Assembly (NCBI GenBank): GCA_031403955.1
Contig: JANNGR010000193.1
Coordinates: 1 to 10,865 of the forward strand
DNA length: 10,865 bases
Direction: 5' to 3'
Source of the DNA: CAISIP01 sp031403955
Lineage (GTDB): Bacteria > Pseudomonadota > Gammaproteobacteria > Burkholderiales > Burkholderiaceae_C
The notes under the pieces were generated by a model. It saw only the letters and a list, made by a program, of their open reading frames with translations, ran no database searches and was not told the origin of the DNA. Positions 6,051 through 10,865 of this stretch are shown one piece after another. Position numbers and translations under genes: made by a program. Numbering within the stretch: the stretch's first letter is position 1; every line of letters starts with the position of its first letter.

Positions 6051-7217
6051 ATGCATTACACCCACGAACATCTGGAAATCCAGCACACGCTCAAACGTTT
6101 CATCGACGCCGAAATCAACCCCCATGTGGACGAATGGGAAGAGGCGGAAATCTTCCCGGCCCACGAGGTGTTCAAGAAACTCGGCAATCTCGGGCTGCTC
6201 GGCCTGACCAAGCCGGAGCAGTACGGCGGCGCCGCCCTGGACTATTCGTACGCGGTGGCGATGGCCGAGACTTTGGGCCATATCCATTGCGGCGGCGTGC
6301 CAATGGCCATCGGCGTGCAGACCGACATGTGTACTCCGGCGCTGGCGCGTTTTGGCAGTGACGAACTCAAACGTGAATTCCTGGCGCCGGCAATTGCGGG
6401 CGACACGGTCGGCTGCATCGGTGTCAGTGAACCGGACGCCGGCAGTGACGTGGCGTCGATCAAGAGCTACGCCCGCAAAGAGGGCGACGACTACCTGATT
6501 AGCGGCCAGAAAATGTGGATCACCAACAGCCTGCAGGCCGACTGGATGTGTATGCTGGTGAACACCGCAGAGGGGCCGCAGCACAAGAACAAGAGCCTGG
6601 TGATGGTGCCTATGAACACACCGGGCATTGAAAAGGCGCGCAAGATTCGCAAGATCGGCATGAATTCCAGCGACACCGGGCTGATTTATTTTGACCAGGT
6701 GCGGGTGCCGCAGCGTTACCGCATTGGTGCGGAATGCCAGGGCTTCATGTACCAGATGATGCAGTTCCAGGAAGAGCGGCTGTGGGCGGCCGCCAGCGCG
6801 CTGGAGGGGTTGAGCAACTGCATCCAGTTGACGGTGGACTGGGCGCAGCAGAGAAAGTTGTTCGGTGCCACGCTGGCCGACCAGCAATGGGTGCAATTCA
6901 AGCTGGCGGAAATGAAGACCGAGGTCGAGTGCCTGCGTGCGTTGACCTACCGCGCTTGTGACCTCTATGTGCAGGGCCAGGACGTGACCGAGTTGGCCTC
7001 CATGGCCAAGCTGAAATCGGGTCGCCTGAATCGCATTGTGCCGGACGGTTGCCTGCAGTTTTGGGGCGGCATGGGTTATACCTGGGAGAACCGGATTTCG
7101 CGCAAGTTTCGTGATGGCCGGCTGGGTTCTATCGGTGGCGGCGCCGACGAAGTCATGTTGGGCATCCTGGCCAAGACCATGGGCATTGCCAAGAAGCCAC
7201 CGAAAAATCAATCTTGA
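6051..7217 (+). CDS. Acyl-CoA dehydrogenase (AtuD/isovaleryl-type)
   Basis: This 388-residue FAD enzyme introduces the alpha,beta double bond into an acyl-CoA and passes electrons to ETF. Motifs in order are GLLGLTKPEQYGG (48-60), the flavin/substrate signature GCIGVSEPDAGSDV (121-134), MWITNS (155-160), FDQVRVP (214-220), the arginine-containing QQRKLFG (266-272) and FWGGMGYTWEN (337-347). The C-terminal loop is GGGADEVM, so the catalytic Glu of medium- and short-chain enzymes (within EGTxEI) is replaced by Gly. Instead, FQEERLWAA places Glu242 where isovaleryl- and long-chain-type enzymes carry their base. The overall wording, such as PMAIGVQTDM and FQEERLWAA, resembles the citronellyl-CoA dehydrogenase AtuD group, hinting at a branched or terpenoid acyl-CoA, but this is from memory of the family. 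The gene is 16 bases after the SDR gene. Confidence 0.93.
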   Translation: MHYTHEHLEIQHTLKRFIDAEINPHVDEWEEAEIFPAHEVFKKLGNLGLLGLTKPEQYGGAALDYSYAVAMAETLGHIHCGGVPMAIGVQTDMCTPALARFGSDELKREFLAPAIAGDTVGCIGVSEPDAGSDVASIKSYARKEGDDYLISGQKMWITNSLQADWMCMLVNTAEGPQHKNKSLVMVPMNTPGIEKARKIRKIGMNSSDTGLIYFDQVRVPQRYRIGAECQGFMYQMMQFQEERLWAAASALEGLSNCIQLTVDWAQQRKLFGATLADQQWVQFKLAEMKTEVECLRALTYRACDLYVQGQDVTELASMAKLKSGRLNRIVPDGCLQFWGGMGYTWENRISRKFRDGRLGSIGGGADEVMLGILAKTMGIAKKPPKNQS

Positions 7218-7230
7218 ACCAGCGTCGCGA

Positions 7231-8484
7231 ATGAACCCAAACCAAAACCAAGACATGAGCACCCACGCCCAGGATGAGCGCAGCGAATGCGAGGCCTTGT
7301 CGTATCTGGTGACCCGATTTGCCACCAAAGAGATAGCGCCGCATGTCCAGGAATGGGATGCGGCGGGTGAATTTCCGCGTGCCTTGTACACCCGCGCGGC
7401 GCAATTGGGTTTGCTCGGCCTGGGTTACCCGGAAGACCTGGGTGGCACACCGACCTCGTACCGGATGCGTAATGCGATGGCACTGCCGCTGGCACGTTTT
7501 GGTGCCAGCGGGGGTGTGTTTGCCAGCCTGTTCTCGCACAACATCGGCCTGCCTCCGGTGTTGCGCCACGGGTCGCCGGAGCTGCAGCGCGAGATCGTGC
7601 CGCCGGTGCTGCGCGGCGAAAAAATCGCTGCACTGGCCATCACCGAACCCGGCGGCGGGTCGGACGTGGCCGCTCTGCGCACGACCGCGCGGCGCGACGG
7701 CGACGAGTATGTGATCGATGGCGACAAGGTATTCATCACTTCCGGCATGCGGGCTGATTTCATTACCGTGGCGGTGCGCACCGGCGACGCGGGCCAGCCA
7801 TCCGATGCCACGGACACACTGCCTGGCGGTTTGGCGGCGCCGGCAGGTGGAGCGCGCGGCATATCGTTGCTGGTGGTGCCAGGTGACGCCAAGGGTCTGT
7901 CGCGCAACCGGCTGGAGAAAATGGGCTGGTGGTGCTCCGACACCGCGCAGTTGCGTTTTGACGGCGTGCGGGTGCCGGCCCGCAACCTGATCGGTGAGCC
8001 GGGCGAGGGTTTCAAGATCATCATGAATAACTTCAACGGCGAGCGATTGGCCATGTCGGTCGGTGCGCTCGGTTTTTCGCAGGCCTGTTTTGACGAGGCG
8101 CTGGACTGGGCGCGCCAGCGCAAGACCTTTGGCCAGGCGCTGGTCGAGCGCCAGGCCATCCGCCACAAGCTGGTCGATATGCAGATGCGTATTGCGTCCA
8201 CCCAGGCCTGGGTGGAGGCAGTGACCAGCCAGGCGGACGCCGGTGACGCACTGGCCGGTGGCGAGACAACCGCCCACTGGGTCGCGCAAGTCTGCATGCT
8301 GAAGAACCATGCCACGCAAACCATGCATTTTTGCGCCGATCAGGCGGTGCAGATTCTGGGCGGCATGGGTTTCATGCGCGGCACCCGCAGTGAGCGCATC
8401 TACCGCGAGGTCAAGGTAATGATGATCGGTGGGGGCTCCGAGGAAATCATGAAAGAGCTTGCGGCGCGCCAGCTCGGCCTATGA
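7231..8484 (+). CDS. Acyl-CoA dehydrogenase, second copy
   Basis: This second acyl-CoA dehydrogenase has 417 residues from ATG 7231; ATG 7255 is an alternative start and neither has a strong ribosome site. It shows GLLGLGYPEDLGG (60-72), AALAITEPGGGSDVA (133-147), FDGVRVPARNLIG (243-255), the arginine motif RQRKTFGQ (296-302) and QILGGMGFMRG (374-384). Like its neighbour it has a glycine-rich GGGSEEIM near the end instead of a catalytic Glu there, with Glu271 in NGERLAM as the likely base. Between strands at about 185-208 it has a Gly/Ala-rich loop longer than usual. It is only distantly like the first copy, so the two probably act on different chain lengths or at different steps, or form a pair. 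It starts 13 bases after the first and overlaps the thioesterase start by 4 bases (ATGA). Confidence 0.93.
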   Translation: MNPNQNQDMSTHAQDERSECEALSYLVTRFATKEIAPHVQEWDAAGEFPRALYTRAAQLGLLGLGYPEDLGGTPTSYRMRNAMALPLARFGASGGVFASLFSHNIGLPPVLRHGSPELQREIVPPVLRGEKIAALAITEPGGGSDVAALRTTARRDGDEYVIDGDKVFITSGMRADFITVAVRTGDAGQPSDATDTLPGGLAAPAGGARGISLLVVPGDAKGLSRNRLEKMGWWCSDTAQLRFDGVRVPARNLIGEPGEGFKIIMNNFNGERLAMSVGALGFSQACFDEALDWARQRKTFGQALVERQAIRHKLVDMQMRIASTQAWVEAVTSQADAGDALAGGETTAHWVAQVCMLKNHATQTMHFCADQAVQILGGMGFMRGTRSERIYREVKVMMIGGGSEEIMKELAARQLGL

Positions 8485-8963
8485 CCCGCGGCGCCACACC
8501 ACCGGTGGGCTTCGAACCCGAGTTCGTGGCGGGTTTGAAAAAGATCTTCGAGGAAATGATCGTTTTCAACCAGTTGCTGGGCCTGAAAGTAACGTCGGTC
8601 AAACCCGACACCGTGAGCGCGCGCATCGCAATGCGGCCCGAGCTGATCGGGCATTACAGCCACAAGCGCTTGCACGGCGGTGTGATCAGCGCCGGCCTTG
8701 ACAACATCGGTGCCCTGGCCGTGATGGCGGCCATCGGCGCGCGCCACATGCATGAAGCGCCGGCTGTGCGGCTGCATCGCTTTGGCAAGCTTGGCACGAT
8801 AGACCTGCGCATCGACTACCTGCGCCAGGGCATTGGCGAGTATTTCGACCTGCACGCAAAGGTCATGCGCCTGGGCTCGCGCGTGGCCTCGACCCGCATG
8901 GAATTTTGCGACCCCGAGGGCAAGTTGTTGTCCACCGGGTCGGGTGTGTATATCGTCGCGTGA
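8481..8963 (+). CDS. Hotdog-fold acyl-CoA thioesterase, YigI-like
   Basis: The 160-residue protein resembles the PaaI/YigI-type single-hotdog thioesterases, which hydrolyse acyl-CoA to free acid and CoA. Key parts are the N-terminal helix ending FNQLLGLKV, LHGGVISAGLDNIGALA (64-80) with the HGG turn at 65-67 and Asp74 as candidate catalytic acid on the long central helix, then LGTIDLRIDYLRQG (104-117), and the last strands RVASTRMEF and GSGVYIV. The order and spacing are like E. coli YigI, including the LG-TIDLR-DYLR phrase. Its start overlaps the stop of the preceding acyl-CoA dehydrogenase (ATGA), so translation is coupled. In the operon it may release a product acid or recover CoA from dead-end intermediates; this is inference. 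It is the last gene, ending 26 bases from the end of the opposite-strand operon. Confidence 0.85.
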   Translation: MTRGATPPVGFEPEFVAGLKKIFEEMIVFNQLLGLKVTSVKPDTVSARIAMRPELIGHYSHKRLHGGVISAGLDNIGALAVMAAIGARHMHEAPAVRLHRFGKLGTIDLRIDYLRQGIGEYFDLHAKVMRLGSRVASTRMEFCDPEGKLLSTGSGVYIVA

Positions 8964-8989
8964 GCATCAAATGCCCTGGGTCACAAGCT
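8964..8989. other. 26-base convergent gap
   Basis: The two operons meet tail to tail here. No stem-loop with a U-tract is visible, so transcripts probably overlap into each other's 3' ends or end by a Rho-type mechanism. Confidence 0.4.
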
Positions 8990-10162
8990 TCAGCGGAAAT
9001 ATTCCGACACCACCTTCCACTTGCCATCGGTAATCTGTGACAGCCGGGCCGAGTCGGTTCCGGCGTGTTTGGTGGCGGAAAATGTAGCCTCGGAACCACC
9101 AAAAATGTCGGGTGGCAACACCATGCTGTCCATCGCCTTGATGAAGCTCTCGGTGCTCAGGTTGGCGCCGGCCTTGCCGGCTGCCCTGGCAAAGGTGTCG
9201 ACAAATACATAACCGTAAATCGACAAGGTGGACGGGTCTTCGTTGAACTTGGTCTTGTACTTGTTGGCCCAGAAGCGGATTGGTTGCGAGGCTTCGTCCA
9301 GGTACGGGTTTTGCACCGTGTTGGTGGCATACATACCGTTCATGGCCGCTCCGCCGAGTTTGTGGATCAAGTCGGTGTAGGACGCGTTGGAGCCCAGGAA
9401 CACCGGGCCGAAACCCAGTTTGCGCGCCGTGCCGATGGTGCCGATGGTTTCGCGGATGATGGTGCCCATCACCACCATGTCACAGCCGGAAGACTGCATT
9501 TTGGCGACCTGCGACGAGAAGTCGGTCGCGCCGCGTTTGAACGAGGTCCGCTCGGTGAAGTCCATGTTCATGGTTTTCAAACCGGCCTCGGCACCACGCA
9601 GCACTTCCTGGCCAAACTCGTCGTCCTGGTAGATCGCGCAAACCTTCTTGGCGCCTTTTTCCTTGGCCAGCTTGGGCACTGCAACACGCATCTGGTCGAA
9701 GTAGCTCGGTCCGAACGCGTACTTGAGTCTGTGGAATGGGTCGGCCATTTCCTTCGATGAGGTGATCGGCAGGAAGTTGACTATGTTTTTCTCAAACAAC
9801 ACCGGCATCGCGGCCAGGTTGTGGGCTGTTCCGACATGGCCCACCATCATGAAAATCTTGTCCTGGTTGACCAGTTTCTGCGCCGCCAGCACCGCTTTCT
9901 TCGGGTCGTAAGCCGAGTCCTCGAAGATGATTCTGAGTTTGCGGCCGTGGATGCCGCCTTGCTCGTTGACTTCGTCCACGCGCAACTGCATGCCCTGGCG
10001 CGCTTGCTTGCCAAAAGCCGCGATCGGGCCCGACAGGTCCTGGATCGAGCCCAGGACGATTTCGTTCTTCGATACACCCTGGGTTGGCACGGCTTTCTGG
10101 GCGTTGGCCCCGAAGGCGGCCAGCGCCAATGCGGCCAGCAGGGTGGTGGTTTTGTGTTTCAT
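8990..10162 (-). CDS. LIV-type ABC transporter periplasmic binding protein
   Basis: The 390-residue product is a type I periplasmic binding protein of the branched-chain amino acid (LivK-like) family. A signal peptide (MKHKTTTLLAALALAAFGANA) is followed by likely cleavage after Ala21. The mature protein opens with the standard EIVLGSIQDLSGPIAAFGKQ, followed by DEVNEQGGIHGRKLRIIFEDSAYDP with domain spacing usual for the family, and later VCAIYQDDEFGQEV and a long C-terminal lobe. A good ribosome site, AAGGAG (10170-10175 on the minus strand), lies 7 bases before the start. It is the last gene of a minus-strand operon and begins 29 bases after an acyl-CoA synthetase. In Burkholderiales such proteins with an acyl-CoA ligase often serve uptake of fatty or aromatic acids rather than amino acids, which fits the acyl-CoA genes alongside. 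The ligand is unproven, and the permease and ATPase genes would lie beyond the window. Confidence 0.95.
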   Translation of the reverse strand: MKHKTTTLLAALALAAFGANAQKAVPTQGVSKNEIVLGSIQDLSGPIAAFGKQARQGMQLRVDEVNEQGGIHGRKLRIIFEDSAYDPKKAVLAAQKLVNQDKIFMMVGHVGTAHNLAAMPVLFEKNIVNFLPITSSKEMADPFHRLKYAFGPSYFDQMRVAVPKLAKEKGAKKVCAIYQDDEFGQEVLRGAEAGLKTMNMDFTERTSFKRGATDFSSQVAKMQSSGCDMVVMGTIIRETIGTIGTARKLGFGPVFLGSNASYTDLIHKLGGAAMNGMYATNTVQNPYLDEASQPIRFWANKYKTKFNEDPSTLSIYGYVFVDTFARAAGKAGANLSTESFIKAMDSMVLPPDIFGGSEATFSATKHAGTDSARLSQITDGKWKVVSEYFR

Positions 10163-10191
10163 CTTCAGTCTCCTTCAGGGTTAATGGTCTG

Positions 10192-10865
10192 TCAGCGGTA
10201 CATAGCCTCGATCTGAGGCTGGTATTTTTTTTCCACCAGCTTGCGTTTGAGCTTCATGGTGGGCGTCAGTTCCTCGTCCTCGGCGCTGAGTTGGGTTTCG
10301 AGCAGGAAGAACTTCTTGATTTGCTCCACGCGCGCAAATTTCTTGTTGACGCGCTCGATTTCGCCGTGAATCAATTCCTGCACGACTGCCGACTGCGTCA
10401 AGCTGGCGTAATTGCCAAACGGCACGTCGTTGTCTTGCGCGTATTTCTCCACATTGTCCTGGTCGATCATGATGATCACGCTCAAATACGGCCGTTTGTC
10501 GCCAATTACCACGGCATCGGTGATATAGGGCGAAAACTTCAGGTCGTTTTCCAGTTCACTCGGAGTGATGTTCTTGCCGCCGGCCGTGATGATGATGTCT
10601 TTCATGCGGTCGGTAATCGTGAAATAACCGTCGCTGTCCATGGCGCCCACGTCGCCGGTATGCAGCCAGCCGTCGGCGTCTATCGTCTCGGCGGTTTTTT
10701 CGGGCTGGTTCAGGTAGCCCATGACGACGTTGGTACCGCGCACCATCAGCTCTCCGGTGACCGCGTCGACCTTCACTTCGTTGTAGGGGCAGGCCAGGCC
10801 GATCATGCCGGGCTTGATGCCGTTGGGAGGCGTGTACGTGGCTGCGCCGCAGCTTTCGGTCATGC
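10192..10865 (-). CDS. Long-chain acyl-CoA synthetase, C-terminal part
   Basis: This is the C-terminal portion, about 224 residues, of an AMP-forming acyl-CoA ligase that activates a free acid with ATP and CoA. The upstream part is cut off by the window edge. It begins inside the adenylate-forming motif (GMTES), then has GELMVRG (about 38-44 from the Met), GWLHTGDVG (65-73) with the ribose-binding Asp, and DRMKDIIITAGGKNITPSEL (85-104) with the hinge region. Near the end, TPTMKLKR has the catalytic lysine at 204 or 206. The PTMKLKRK ending and the insert around KRPYLSVIIMID are like the FadD15/long-chain ligase group. It probably belongs with the LIV-type transporter, whose binding protein follows 29 bases downstream, to take up and activate the acid that the convergent acyl-CoA dehydrogenase operon could then degrade. 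Confidence 0.93.
   Translation of the reverse strand, partial: MTESCGAATYTPPNGIKPGMIGLACPYNEVKVDAVTGELMVRGTNVVMGYLNQPEKTAETIDADGWLHTGDVGAMDSDGYFTITDRMKDIIITAGGKNITPSELENDLKFSPYITDAVVIGDKRPYLSVIIMIDQDNVEKYAQDNDVPFGNYASLTQSAVVQELIHGEIERVNKKFARVEQIKKFFLLETQLSAEDEELTPTMKLKRKLVEKKYQPQIEAMYR

Noticed and set aside
5979..8328. Long minus-strand open frames opposite the acyl-CoA dehydrogenases.
   Set aside because: They are shadows caused by high GC at third codon positions; their proteins are His/Arg/Gln-rich and resemble no family.

Overview
The window looks like the chromosome of a betaproteobacterium of order Burkholderiales, most likely family Comamonadaceae (Rhodoferax/Polaromonas-like). The reasons are a GC-rich coding background, a Bug/TctC-type periplasmic binding protein beside a metabolic gene, and a LIV-type binding protein in a set with a long-chain acyl-CoA ligase. 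This is judged from protein style only; no database was searched.

Left part (1-2240) is accessory and scarred. A minus-strand phosphomannomutase/phosphoglucomutase gene runs off the left edge and is broken at its 5' side near 440-465. Next to it lies a degraded piece of an IS6-family-like transposase (505-654), followed by about 450 bases with no recognisable gene. Then comes an intact two-gene toxin-antitoxin module (1111-2068). Its antitoxin appears to join a ribbon-helix-helix domain to a UPF0175-like domain, and its toxin is an enlarged DUF3368-like PIN protein. Repeated CACAT/ATGTG half-sites lie just upstream.

Middle part (2241-5022): an FMN-dependent alpha-hydroxy-acid dehydrogenase and a Bug-family binding protein form a tight pair, suggesting capture and oxidation of a hydroxy acid. 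They converge, across a hairpin terminator, on a minus-strand HigA-type antitoxin. Only the last codons of its HigB toxin partner remain recognisable.

Right part (5150-10865): a plus-strand operon encodes a PECR/DECR-like short-chain dehydrogenase, two acyl-CoA dehydrogenases and a YigI-like acyl-CoA thioesterase, with gaps of 16 and 13 bases and then a 4-base overlap. It converges, with only 26 bases between, on a minus-strand operon containing the C-terminal part of a long-chain acyl-CoA synthetase and a LIV-type periplasmic binding protein. Together these suggest uptake, CoA activation and beta-oxidation-type breakdown of a fatty, branched or isoprenoid acid. The exact substrate cannot be read from the sequence.

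The most unusual item is the 1111-2068 toxin-antitoxin pair. The remaining genes are ordinary catabolic genes with a few odd residues, noted below.
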